Shown here: positions 38,478 through 47,015 of the stretch, piece after piece
Layout: each line of letters begins with the position of its first letter
Numbering within the stretch: position 1 is the stretch's first letter
From: Hansschlegelia plantiphila
Lineage (GTDB): Bacteria; Pseudomonadota; Alphaproteobacteria; Rhizobiales; Methylopilaceae
Direction: 5' to 3'
Assembly (NCBI RefSeq): GCF_027922265.1
Contig: NZ_BSFI01000018.1
Span: 1 to 54,652, forward strand
DNA: 54,652 bases
The notes under the pieces: model-generated
What the model was told of the DNA's origin: nothing
What the model saw: the letters and a program-made list of their open reading frames with translations, nothing else
Databases searched by the model: none
Translations under genes and position numbers: made by a program

Positions 38478-40646
38478 TCAGGTTCTGGCGGAGGGACCCG
38501 AGCCCGCGCCGGCGTTGACCGCCGTAAGCAGCAGCGCGTTCCGGGCGTCGTGCTCCGCCGTCAGCTGGCGCAGCCGGCGGGCGTGCCGCGCGTAGAGCAG
38601 CGCCGTTCCAAAATTTGACACCAGGCCGGCCTGAAGCCCGCCGAACCGGGCGAACAGCGCGCCCGCCACGCCGAGCAGGTTGAAGGCGTAGACGTTGCGA
38701 TAATCGCTTGCGAGCGTGGCGCGATGGTTGCGCCCGACGTCTCGCAGCTCGAGCAGGCCGTTCAGACCGCCATGAAGCACGAGCACGTCCGCCCGGTCGT
38801 CGGGCGCTGACGCGAAACCGGCGATCGAGACCGACACCGCGCTCGATGACATGGCGGCCGCGGCGCCGGGCGCGGATCCGTCGCCGATCCAGACCGCCCT
38901 GCGGCCGAGGCCTCTGATCGCATCCGCCTTGCCGTTGTCGTCGAGATCGCCGAATGCGAGATCGACGCCGACGCTCTCGGCGCCCCTCTTCGCTTTTGTC
39001 TCGGCGCCGCCCGAGAGGAGGACAAAGCGCGCATGGGGGTTCTGCTTTCTGAGGGCGCTCACGACGTCGACGCCCGCCGCGGCGGTCACGCCTGCCGAAG
39101 TCTCGGCGTCCCGGCCGAGCCCAACGCTTTCATCGAATACGAACACATCGATATCGGCTATCTGGTCGAGCGCGCCAGGCTTGCGGAGCAACAGTCCGCG
39201 GTCGAGGGCTTCGACGAATCCGGTCAGCGCGGCGAGCTGGGCGCTCAGCCTCGGAGCGGTCGCATAGTCCGGCCTGATGATCGCCTGGGACGGCCGAAGC
39301 GTGCGCGTCGTGATCAGGCTGAGGGCGGCGAGCGCCAGGGCGGGCTTGGCGTTGCGGTTCGCGATCAGTTCGGCGCGGGCGGATGAGGGAAGTCCGCTGA
39401 AGCCTGCGTGCGGCAGGGCTCGGGAGATATGCGCGGCGGCAGTCGCCTCCCCAGCGCGCTCGACCCTGATCGTCAGCTCCCCGGCGACAACGAGCGACCC
39501 GGCGTGCACGGCGCCGCCAACCGCCACGTTGGACGCTTGCGTCGAGCCCGTCGCGAGCACGTCGGCGACAGCCGCGGCGCCCGCTGTCACGACGCCGTCG
39601 ACGGGTGAGCGCTCTCCCCTTCGCACTATGACAAGCACGCCCGGTCGGAGGTCATCAACATGGATTTCTACGGAGAGCCCGTCGGGATGCGGGATGCGCG
39701 CCCATGACGGCCGGCGGCGGTGAGCGGCGAACAGCCGCCGCTGCCGCTCGACGATCGTCCGGCGCGCGAACTCCGGCCAGAACTGCATGAACGTCGTGAT
39801 GATCGTGCCGCCGAGCGGCATTCCGCTCACCAGCATGAAGGCGAGACCGGTGGAATAGAGCGCGGGAAGACCGATCTGGCCATGGCGAAGCTGCCGCGCG
39901 GCGAGAATCACGTTCGGCGCGCCGAACAGAGCCACGCCGGCAACGGCGACCGGGCGGAGCGCCGGCGCGACCGTCTGGCCGACGGCCGCAAGTCCCAGCA
40001 GCGCGCCGGCGACGTAGAGCCGGCGCCGCGACGGCGGGCCCTCGAGCCCGCTCAGCACCTTGGGCCAGGCTCGTTCGAGTTCGCGCGCCAGACGAGCCGG
40101 CGTCTGGAGCCGAGAGTCGAAACGGATCGACGCCCCGGCCGTCAGGACGCTTGCCCGGAAGTCCTCGATCCCGGAGAGCCCGGCCAATTCCTCCTCCAGC
40201 CGGAAGACGACGTCCCTGCGTCCGCGAAGCGCGGGATGCGCGAACCTGATCTGATCGTCGGCCTCCATCCGCACGCGCCACGTCGAAAGCTCGTCGCCGA
40301 CCCGGATGACGCGCAGCGGCCAGGCCGAAGGCGCGTCGAGGAAGAGGCCGGAGGCGTGGCGCGGCTGCGCAAGTGTCCCGCCGTCGAGGCCCGGGGCCGT
40401 GTCGTCCCCCCGCAGTGCGCGGCTCAGCCGTCGCCATATCGACGGCGCGTCTCGAGAAGCTGCGTATCGCACGCGCGCGAATGCGTTGCTTCTTCGCACC
40501 TCCACCGCCCGAACGTCGGGGACCGAAAAGGCCCTGTCCAGGAAATCACGAAGCTGCGGGCGGCGCGTTTCGTGGAACAGATCTTCGCTCCAGATCGACA
40601 CGCCGTCTGATCCCGGGGCGATCCTTATGCGCGCGGCCTCAGTCAT
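38478..40646 (-). CDS. catalytically degenerate P-type ATPase-like protein (pseudoenzyme)
   Basis: 722 residues with the same layout as the ATPase at 33173, but each catalytic motif is altered. TGE becomes TGS (366-368), DKTGT becomes DESVG (505-509, invariant Lys lost), the membrane NCD becomes RPD (458-460) with the surrounding RxSAQ pattern kept, and GDGVND becomes GDGSAP. The histidine of the HP motif is not seen. The reading frame is intact for >2 kb, arguing for selection rather than decay. Membrane segments are retained (LYVAGALLGLAAVGQTVAPA). A regulatory or structural partner of the intact ATPase is the inference. Confidence 0.8.
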   Translation of the reverse strand: MTEAARIRIAPGSDGVSIWSEDLFHETRRPQLRDFLDRAFSVPDVRAVEVRRSNAFARVRYAASRDAPSIWRRLSRALRGDDTAPGLDGGTLAQPRHASGLFLDAPSAWPLRVIRVGDELSTWRVRMEADDQIRFAHPALRGRRDVVFRLEEELAGLSGIEDFRASVLTAGASIRFDSRLQTPARLARELERAWPKVLSGLEGPPSRRRLYVAGALLGLAAVGQTVAPALRPVAVAGVALFGAPNVILAARQLRHGQIGLPALYSTGLAFMLVSGMPLGGTIITTFMQFWPEFARRTIVERQRRLFAAHRRRPSWARIPHPDGLSVEIHVDDLRPGVLVIVRRGERSPVDGVVTAGAAAVADVLATGSTQASNVAVGGAVHAGSLVVAGELTIRVERAGEATAAAHISRALPHAGFSGLPSSARAELIANRNAKPALALAALSLITTRTLRPSQAIIRPDYATAPRLSAQLAALTGFVEALDRGLLLRKPGALDQIADIDVFVFDESVGLGRDAETSAGVTAAAGVDVVSALRKQNPHARFVLLSGGAETKAKRGAESVGVDLAFGDLDDNGKADAIRGLGRRAVWIGDGSAPGAAAAMSSSAVSVSIAGFASAPDDRADVLVLHGGLNGLLELRDVGRNHRATLASDYRNVYAFNLLGVAGALFARFGGLQAGLVSNFGTALLYARHARRLRQLTAEHDARNALLLTAVNAGAGSGPSART

Positions 40647-40836
40647 GCGTCAGCGACCCTGAAGTTCATGGGAGGCGCGATCGGCTGGCTGCCGACCGAC
40701 GGCGCGGCCGCGCGCTGGCGGCGTCGCGACAGTCTGCGCCGCTGCCTCCGAGACCTTTCGGCAAAATGCGGAAACGCATCGTGCCTGCCGGTCGCGTGCG
40801 GAGCGGCGTCCCTCGGCGTAATCCGAGTAATCTACT

Positions 40837-40869
40837 AAATCAATTGATTTTATCAAAATATTCTTGACA
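40837..40869 (+). promoter_or_regulatory. AT-rich palindromic operator and -35 box, cysTWA operon
   Basis: AAATC-AATT-GATTT is a perfect 14-bp palindrome at 40837-40850. Exactly 13 nt later comes TTGACA (40864-40869), followed 17 nt on by CACGTT as a weak -10. Same geometry as at 16863. Leader 40870-41014 holds no recognised gene. Confidence 0.65.
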
Positions 40870-41014
40870 CTGCGGTGGACGCCTCGCACGTTGCCGGCGA
40901 GGATGGCCAAACGGCTGAACTTCGAGGTTTGCGACAATCGACCCAAGATTCGGTCGTATCCATCGAAGTCTCGAAGCCGGACTTGGCCGACCGATACCTG
41001 TCGACTCAATATAA

Positions 41015-41938
41015 GTGGAAACGTGCGTGTCCCAAAACGACAGCATCTTGGCGGCGAACGGATTGGCCATCCCGCTTGGCCAATCGACCGCAGGCAAGCC
41101 GAAGCCGCCTCGCTCGATTGTGCGCAGGAAAAGCGTGCTGCCGGGGTTTGGATTGGCGCTCGGCTTTAGCTGGTTCTATCTGACCCTGATGATCCTTCTG
41201 CCGCTCGCCGCGGTCGTGCTCTGGACCGCGTCGCTCGGGCCCGCGCGCATCCTTCAGATCGCGAGCGACCCGCGCATCTTCCTCGCGCTGAGGCTCAGCT
41301 TCGGCCTTTCGCTCGCAGCCGCGGCCGTCAACGCGGTGTTCGGTCTGCTGCTCGCCTGGACGCTGACGCGGTACGACTTCCCCGGCCGCCGGCTGGTCGA
41401 CGCAGCGGTCGATCTGCCCTTCGCGCTCCCGACCGCGGTGGCGGGCATCGCGCTCGCGGCGATCTACGCCCCGAACGGCTGGGTCGGCTCGATCGTCCCG
41501 TTCAAGATCGCCTTCACGCCGCTCGGCATCTTCGTCGCGCTCGTGTTCATCGGGCTGCCCTTCGTCGTTCGCACGGTCCAGCCGGTGCTGAGCGACCTCG
41601 ATCAGGGGCTCGAGGAGGCCGCGGCGACGCTTGGAGCCAATCGAGCGACGACGATCTTCAAGGTCGTGCTGCCGACGCTCACGCCGGCCCTGCTGACGGG
41701 TTTTGCGCTCGCTTTCGCGCGCGCAGTCGGCGAATACGGCTCGGTGATCTTCATCGCCGGCAACATCCCCTACGTCTCCGAGATCGCGCCGCTGCTGATC
41801 ATCATGCGGCTTGAGGAGTTCGACTACGGCAGCGCGACCGCCGTCGCGACGATGATGCTGACCCTGTCGTTCGCCGTGCTGCTGTTCGTCAATCTCGTTG
41901 AAGCCTGGTCGCGGAAGAGGCTTGGTCATGCCTACTGA
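41015..41938 (+). CDS. cysT: sulfate ABC transporter permease CysT
   Basis: 307 residues, six membrane segments, inner membrane. Family features: [60 protein letters not shown] and the ATPase-contact loop [23 protein letters not shown] start 41015, with GTG 41027 as alternative; no strong ribosome-binding site. Overlaps cysW by 11 bp. With CysW and CysA it forms the sulfate/thiosulfate importer; the binding protein is the Sbp at 26253. Confidence 0.92.
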   Translation: METCVSQNDSILAANGLAIPLGQSTAGKPKPPRSIVRRKSVLPGFGLALGFSWFYLTLMILLPLAAVVLWTASLGPARILQIASDPRIFLALRLSFGLSLAAAAVNAVFGLLLAWTLTRYDFPGRRLVDAAVDLPFALPTAVAGIALAAIYAPNGWVGSIVPFKIAFTPLGIFVALVFIGLPFVVRTVQPVLSDLDQGLEEAAATLGANRATTIFKVVLPTLTPALLTGFALAFARAVGEYGSVIFIAGNIPYVSEIAPLLIIMRLEEFDYGSATAVATMMLTLSFAVLLFVNLVEAWSRKRLGHAY

Positions 41939-42824
41939 TCTGGCGATTGCTGCGCTCTCGCCGGCGCGTCCAAAGCCGGCGCTTTTCACCTCGCCTGTCA
42001 CCGAGGCGCCGATCACCCGCGCGCTTGTCATCGCGGTTTCGCTGGCGTTTCTCGCAGCCGTTCTGCTGCTGCCGCTTTTGGCGGTGTTCACCGAGGCCTT
42101 TCGCGGCGGCGTCGCGAAGTATTTCGAGAGCCTGGACGATCCCGACACCTGGTCGGCGATCAAGCTGACCCTGATCGTCACAGCCATCGCGGTCCCGCTC
42201 AACGTCGTCTTCGGCCTCGCCGCCTCCTGGGCGATCGCGAAGTTCGACTTCCGCGGGAAGAGCATCATGGTCACGCTGATCGATTTGCCGTTTTCGGTTT
42301 CGCCGGTCGTGTCGGGCATGTGCTACGTGCTGCTGTTCGGCGCGCAGGGCTATTTCGGAAAGTATCTGGACAGCATCAATCTCCAGATCATCTTCGCCAC
42401 CCCGGGACTAGTGCTGGCGACGATCTTCGTCACCTTCCCGTTCGTCGCCCGCGAGCTGATCCCGCTGATGCAGGAACAAGGCTCGACCGAGGAGGAGGCT
42501 GCGCTTTCCCTTGGCGCGGGCGGCTGGCGCACTTTTTGGTCGGTGACGCTGCCCAACGTCCGCTGGGCGCTGCTTTACGGGGTGCTGCTGTCGAACGCCC
42601 GCGCGATGGGCGAGTTCGGCGCGGTGTCGGTCGTCTCCGGCCATCTCAGGGGGCTGACGAACACCGTCCCCCTGCAGGTCGAGATTCTTTACAACGACTA
42701 CAACTTCGTCGCCGCCTTCGCCGTCGCGTCCGTGCTCGCGAGTCTCGGGCTGGTCACCCTCGTCATCAAATCTGGCCTTGAATGGCGCTTCGCCGACCAG
42801 CTTTCGGCCAGCCGCCGTCGTTGA
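41928..42824 (+). CDS. cysW: sulfate ABC transporter permease CysW
   Basis: 298 residues. CysW hallmarks: [60 protein letters not shown], and the loop [20 protein letters not shown]. The start at ATG 41928 is chosen for AGAGG upstream and the family N-terminus; the frame opens 30 nt earlier. Pairs with CysT to form the channel. Confidence 0.93.
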   Translation: MPTDLAIAALSPARPKPALFTSPVTEAPITRALVIAVSLAFLAAVLLLPLLAVFTEAFRGGVAKYFESLDDPDTWSAIKLTLIVTAIAVPLNVVFGLAASWAIAKFDFRGKSIMVTLIDLPFSVSPVVSGMCYVLLFGAQGYFGKYLDSINLQIIFATPGLVLATIFVTFPFVARELIPLMQEQGSTEEEAALSLGAGGWRTFWSVTLPNVRWALLYGVLLSNARAMGEFGAVSVVSGHLRGLTNTVPLQVEILYNDYNFVAAFAVASVLASLGLVTLVIKSGLEWRFADQLSASRRR

Positions 42825-42837
42825 AAGGACGCTTAAA

Positions 42838-43890
42838 ATGGATCTCAAGATCCGGCACGTCCGGAAAGATTACGGCGTCTTCCCCGCGCTGAACGACGTC
42901 AGCCTCGATATCCGTTCCGGCGAGCTGGTCGCGCTACTCGGTCCCTCAGGTTCGGGCAAGACGACGCTGCTTCGCGCGATTGCAGGCCTTGAGACGATCG
43001 ACGATGGCGAGATCCTGTTCGGTGACGAGGACGCGGTGGGCTGGTCAGTCCAGGAGCGCAATGTCGGGTTCGTCTTCCAGCATTACGCCCTTTTCAGGCA
43101 CATGAAGGTGTTCGACAATATCGCGTTCGGCCTGCGGGTGCGCGACAGGTCGCGCCGACCAGCCGAGGCCGACATCCGGAAGAAGGTGACCGGGTTGCTC
43201 GAACTCGTGCAGCTTCCCGATCTCGCCAATCGCTATCCCGCGCAGCTCTCGGGCGGCCAGCGGCAGCGCGTCGCGCTCGCTCGCGCCCTCGCGATCGAGC
43301 CGCAGTTGCTCCTGCTCGACGAGCCGTTCGGCGCGCTCGACGCTCAGGTGCGCAAGGATCTCCGCCGCTGGCTGCGGCAGATCCACGACGAGACCGGCCA
43401 CACCACCGTTTTCGTGACCCATGACCAGGAAGAGGCCCTCGAGCTCGCGGACCGGGTCGCCGTGCTGCACAAGGGCAAGCTTCAGCAGGTCGGCACGCCC
43501 GACGACATCTACGATCGCCCGGCCACGCCGTTCGTGTATTCGTTCATCGGGGATTCCAGCTCGTTGCCGATCCATGTGCGCAAGGGGGAGGCGCTCTTGG
43601 ACCAGACGGTGATACCGGTGGGCTCCGTCTCCGGTCCCGATGGCGAAGCGCGTCTGCACATCCGGCCGCAGGACATTTCGCTGCAGGCGGTCGGTCAGGG
43701 CGTCCAGGGACGCATCGCGCTGCTTCGACGAAACGGCGCGTTCCGTCGGGCCGACATCGAAATCGGCGCCGATCGGACGCTGATCGAGGCTCAGATCCCG
43801 CCGCATCTCGAAGTTTCGGAAGGCGACCAGGTCGGAATCCACTTCGAGCGGTTCGCGATCTATCCGTCGGGAAGCCGACAGTCCATCTGA
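42838..43890 (+). CDS. cysA: sulfate ABC transporter ATP-binding protein CysA
   Basis: 350 residues. Walker A GPSGSGKT (35-42), signature [15 protein letters not shown], Walker [21 protein letters not shown], switch [17 protein letters not shown]. After ~235 the CysA-type C-terminal regulatory segment follows ([22 protein letters not shown]). AAGGA precedes ATG 42838; the longer frame upstream overlaps cysW. It energises CysTW. Confidence 0.94.
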   Translation: MDLKIRHVRKDYGVFPALNDVSLDIRSGELVALLGPSGSGKTTLLRAIAGLETIDDGEILFGDEDAVGWSVQERNVGFVFQHYALFRHMKVFDNIAFGLRVRDRSRRPAEADIRKKVTGLLELVQLPDLANRYPAQLSGGQRQRVALARALAIEPQLLLLDEPFGALDAQVRKDLRRWLRQIHDETGHTTVFVTHDQEEALELADRVAVLHKGKLQQVGTPDDIYDRPATPFVYSFIGDSSSLPIHVRKGEALLDQTVIPVGSVSGPDGEARLHIRPQDISLQAVGQGVQGRIALLRRNGAFRRADIEIGADRTLIEAQIPPHLEVSEGDQVGIHFERFAIYPSGSRQSI

Positions 43891-43893
43891 CGA

Positions 43894-43924
43894 AAGAAGC
43901 GGTCATCGACAGACCGCTTCTTCA
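43894..43924 (+). terminator. intrinsic terminator of cysTWA
   Basis: AAGAAGCGGTC (43894-43904) pairs with GACCGCTTCTT (43912-43922) across a 7-nt loop, 11 bp without mismatch, followed by a T-rich stretch. It directly follows the cysA stop codon. Confidence 0.85.
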
Positions 43925-44015
43925 TTTGAGCTTCGTTTCTGAAACCAGTGGCATTCAAGACGCGCCGGTGCGCAGGAACTCCAAGGCGGCGTTACCCGCG
44001 CTACGCCCGGTCTTG

Positions 44016-44342
44016 TTAAAACGACTTCACCAGCTTGTGCATCGCGTCGCTAAGCGCACGCGGCCTCCCAGTCTTTGTCCAGCCGAGCGCCGATCGGTAG
44101 CTGCCCAGAAGATCACGCGCGACAAGGCGGGGTTCATCGACCGCGACCGTCTCGTCCGCGTCGGGGGCGACATACAGCGCGTCTTCGGGGCAATAGGCCT
44201 CGCACATGAAGCAGGTCTGGCAGTCCGACTGCCGCGCGATCGTCGGGATTGAGGCCGGGACGGCGTCGAACACGTTGGTCGGGCATATCGCGACGCAGAT
44301 GTTGCAGCCGGTGCAACGTTCCTCGCTGACGAGTTCGATCAT
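44016..44342 (-). CDS. two-cluster [4Fe-4S] ferredoxin, AprB-like partner of the FAD oxidoreductase
   Basis: 108 residues. Two [4Fe-4S] motifs: C10-C13-C16-C20 (RCTGCNICVAICPTN) and C41-C44-C47-C51 (CQTCFMCEAYCPEDAL). A ~50-residue C-terminal extension follows. Overlaps the FAD subunit stop by ATGA, so the two proteins are made together. The combination resembles AprAB (APS reductase) or fumarate-reductase-type pairs; the specific reaction is not shown. Predicted cytoplasmic. Confidence 0.85.
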   Translation of the reverse strand: MIELVSEERCTGCNICVAICPTNVFDAVPASIPTIARQSDCQTCFMCEAYCPEDALYVAPDADETVAVDEPRLVARDLLGSYRSALGWTKTGRPRALSDAMHKLVKSF

Positions 44343-45949
44343 GCGGCGACCTCTTCCGTCTGAGCGAGCGCCCCGCCGAAGCGCGTCTGGACCTCGTCGA
44401 GTCCACTCGTGAACAGATGACGCCGAAGGCTCTCGTCCGTGCCCGGCCGGTCTTCACGGCGGTGCATGCCGCGGGTTTCGTCGCGGGCGAGACCGCTGCG
44501 ATACATCCACCGTGCGACGGCGGTCATCGCCGCCGCTTCTCGGGCGCGGACGACGTCCTCGCGCGACGCAGGAACGCCCCGCCGCATCGTCCGCCATTGC
44601 TCGTCGAGGCGCTCAAGCGCCAGCGTCAGTCGGTCCGGATGTCGGAAGTAGTTGGTCTGGAACGAGAAGGTCTGGGCCTGGACCGCATGGATCGCGGCGG
44701 CCGGATCGAACGCCGCGCCGCCGCCATCCGCAAGCGCCGCGCCTCCGGCCGCCTGCAGGTCGCCGGCTCTTGCGCGACCGCGGCTGAACTCCGCGGCTCC
44801 CGCGCCGGCCCACCGGCCGGACGAGATCGCCCAGGCCGCGTTGTGACTTCCCCCGCCCGTGAAGCCGCCGCAGATCAGCTCGCGGGTCGCGGCGTCGCCG
44901 GCGGCGTAAAGCCCGGGAACGGTGGTCGCGCAGGAGTCGTCGACGATCCGGAGGCCGCCGGTCCCGCGCACCGTTCCCTCAAGACGCAACGTGATGGCGA
45001 AGCGGTCATTGAACGGATCCAGCCCCCTGCGGTCGAATGGCAGGAAGAAGTTCGGCTGGGACGCGCGCATCGCCCGGCGGATCGACTCGTCGGCCTTGTC
45101 GAGCCGACCGAACACCGGGCCCTTCTCGAGGGCCCGTGCGATCACCGAACGACCGCCCTGCGAGGCGGCGCCGGGGATAGCGTCGCCCGCTTCGTCGGTG
45201 AACGTCGCCCATTTGTAGAATGCCGACTTCGTCACCGACGAGAACGCCGGCGACAGGCCGTAGGCGTTGGAGAATTCCATTCCGGAAAACTCCGCCCCGA
45301 TCTCGGCCGCCATCAAGTGGCCGTCGCCGGTCAGGACGTTCGTTCCAAGCGCGCGGCTGAGGAACGCGCAGCCGCCGGTGGCGATCACGACGGCGCCTGC
45401 GCGCACGGTCCAGTCGTCGCCCTTCTGTCGGCGGACCCCGCGGGCGCCGGCGGCCGCGCCGTCCGGACCGACGAGGAGCTCAAGCGCCGGGCTGTGATCG
45501 AGAATCCGCACGCCGGCGCTCTTCGCGAGCTTGCGCATGAGGCGCATGTATTCCGGGCCTTGCAACGACACCCGGATCGAGGAGCCGGTCTCCTCGTCGC
45601 GCGGAAAGGGATAGCCGCGTTCGGCTAGCTCGTTCATGCCGTCGAAGGTCGCGTCAAGCACGCGGCGGGACCATCGGTCGTCGGCGAGGTGACCGCCGAG
45701 TGCGCGGCGGCTTTCGATCGCCGCCCGCCGCCGCGTCTCATCAGGCGGCACGTACCAGACCGAGGTGCCCGAAGGCGCGGTGGCGCCGGACGTGCCGCAA
45801 AACCCCTTGTCCGCAAGCACGACGGTCGCGCCGGCGCGCGCTGCTGCGACGGCCGCCCACGCGCCGGCGGGGCCGCCGCCGAGCACGAGGACGTCAGCGT
45901 CGAGTTCTACCGCGGCTGAAGGGGACGAACGTCCGGTGTCCTGCGCCAT
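44339..45949 (-). CDS. FAD-dependent oxidoreductase, fumarate reductase/AprA-like flavoprotein
   Basis: 536 residues from ATG 45949 (AAGGAAACCAG upstream; the open frame continues but has no site). N-terminal FAD fold VLVLGGGPAGAWAAVAAARA, then the FAD_binding_2 pattern GGCAFLSRALGTNVLTGDG and the closing PGLYAAGDAATRELICGGFT. A C-terminal succinate dehydrogenase/AprA-like helical region follows. Encoded with a two-cluster ferredoxin, so it is probably a two-electron flavoprotein reducing or oxidising a sulfur compound. Crp/Fnr regulator directly upstream, same strand. Confidence 0.85.
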   Translation of the reverse strand: MAQDTGRSSPSAAVELDADVLVLGGGPAGAWAAVAAARAGATVVLADKGFCGTSGATAPSGTSVWYVPPDETRRRAAIESRRALGGHLADDRWSRRVLDATFDGMNELAERGYPFPRDEETGSSIRVSLQGPEYMRLMRKLAKSAGVRILDHSPALELLVGPDGAAAGARGVRRQKGDDWTVRAGAVVIATGGCAFLSRALGTNVLTGDGHLMAAEIGAEFSGMEFSNAYGLSPAFSSVTKSAFYKWATFTDEAGDAIPGAASQGGRSVIARALEKGPVFGRLDKADESIRRAMRASQPNFFLPFDRRGLDPFNDRFAITLRLEGTVRGTGGLRIVDDSCATTVPGLYAAGDAATRELICGGFTGGGSHNAAWAISSGRWAGAGAAEFSRGRARAGDLQAAGGAALADGGGAAFDPAAAIHAVQAQTFSFQTNYFRHPDRLTLALERLDEQWRTMRRGVPASREDVVRAREAAAMTAVARWMYRSGLARDETRGMHRREDRPGTDESLRRHLFTSGLDEVQTRFGGALAQTEEVAA

Positions 45950-46047
45950 CTGGTTTCCTTGATTGTCTGGGTGAAGGCGAGACCTGCGGGCGCCGCGTTC
46001 GTTCGGGCGTCGGCGCCATGGTCTGACGGTTGCGCGAGGAGGCTTCG

Positions 46048-46857
46048 CTATCCGCCCGCTGCGCCGAACACGATGTCGCGCAGGCGCTCGGGGCGCGCGA
46101 TCCGGATGCCTCGGGCGTCGATCGAGACCACGCCCTCCTTCTGGAAGCGCCTCAGCATCATCGTCACCCATTGACGCGTCGAGCCGACCATCGCCGCGAT
46201 CTGGTCATGCGTGATCTTGCGCGGCACCATGATCGCCGCGCCGTCGGCCACGCCGGAGAGCTCGCCGAGATTGAGCAGGAACTGCGCGAGGCGCTCGATC
46301 ACCGAGCGCGTGCCCAGCATCTGCGCCATCGCGGTGTAGCTTCGGCCTTTCGCGGCGAGTCCCTCGATCAGGCAGAGCGCGAAGTTCGGCAGCTGGGTTA
46401 TGAGCTGAAGCAGCGCCGGGCCCGACAAGGCCAGGACGCGGCAGTCGTCCACCGCGGCGCCTGACCAGAGGTGGACGCCTTCGCCGGAGATCTGCGGACC
46501 GCCGATAAAATGGCCGGGGGTCCAGTAGGCGAGCGTGATCTCCCGCCCCGACGGCGCGCTGTAGAACACCCGCGCGCGGCCGTGCTCGATGATGAAGATG
46601 CCCTGGTGGCGGTCGCCCTGCGTGAATATCGCCTCGCCGGCCGGGATGGCGATCTCGCGGCCCGCCGCGCGTACGACGCCGCGCTCCTCGGGCGTCAGTC
46701 CATCCATGAAATGCGCGCCGTCGTCGAGCCCCGCCACGGTTTCGCTGAGGAACAGCGCCGTGTCTCCCGGCAGTCCTTGCGTCGCCGCTCCCAGGCGGGG
46801 CGTGTTCGCGGCCCGCTTCAAGCGAACGTCCTGTCCGGCGGGTTCAAACGACAGCAT
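46048..46857 (-). CDS. Crp/Fnr family transcriptional regulator
   Basis: 269 residues. Cyclic-nucleotide-binding-like domain (REIAIPAGEAIFTQGDRHQG, IFIIEHGRARVFY) then a winged helix (KITHDQIAAMVGSTRQWVTM, MLRRFQKEGVVSI). No N-terminal cysteine cluster, so it is not an oxygen-sensing Fnr. The recognition helix (STRQWVT) differs from that of Crp and Fnr. It diverges from the amidase operon with the AAATC-N4-GATTT site between them and shares a strand with the FAD/ferredoxin genes. It is a candidate regulator of the sulfur operons. Confidence 0.88.
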   Translation of the reverse strand: MLSFEPAGQDVRLKRAANTPRLGAATQGLPGDTALFLSETVAGLDDGAHFMDGLTPEERGVVRAAGREIAIPAGEAIFTQGDRHQGIFIIEHGRARVFYSAPSGREITLAYWTPGHFIGGPQISGEGVHLWSGAAVDDCRVLALSGPALLQLITQLPNFALCLIEGLAAKGRSYTAMAQMLGTRSVIERLAQFLLNLGELSGVADGAAIMVPRKITHDQIAAMVGSTRQWVTMMLRRFQKEGVVSIDARGIRIARPERLRDIVFGAAGG

Positions 46858-46935
46858 GCGACCTCAAGGCGATCCGAACGGCGCTGCCGGGCGCGAGCCC
46901 ATAGACGCGGTAAAACTCCGCACTCTTAATACACA

Positions 46936-46968
46936 AAATCCATCGATTTAGAAATTAATGACGTTACA
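46936..46968 (+). promoter_or_regulatory. AT-rich operator and -35 position, amidase/SsuD-like operon
   Basis: AAATC-CATC-GATTT at 46936-46949 (10 of 10 specified positions). At the usual 13-nt distance stands GTTACA (46963-46968), 4 of 6 matches to TTGACA. It lies between the Crp/Fnr gene and the amidase gene, oriented toward the latter. On the other strand no -35 box is found at that spacing. Confidence 0.55.
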
Positions 46969-47015
46969 GCCTGTCGCAGGTCTTCTCAGGTAGCGCGCAT
47001 CAACAGGGCGCTCGC

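Noticed and set aside
40844..40856. TTGAT-TTT-ATCAA as an Fnr site
   Set aside because: Spacer is 3 nt, not 4, and it overlaps the better-supported 14-bp palindrome shared with other operons.
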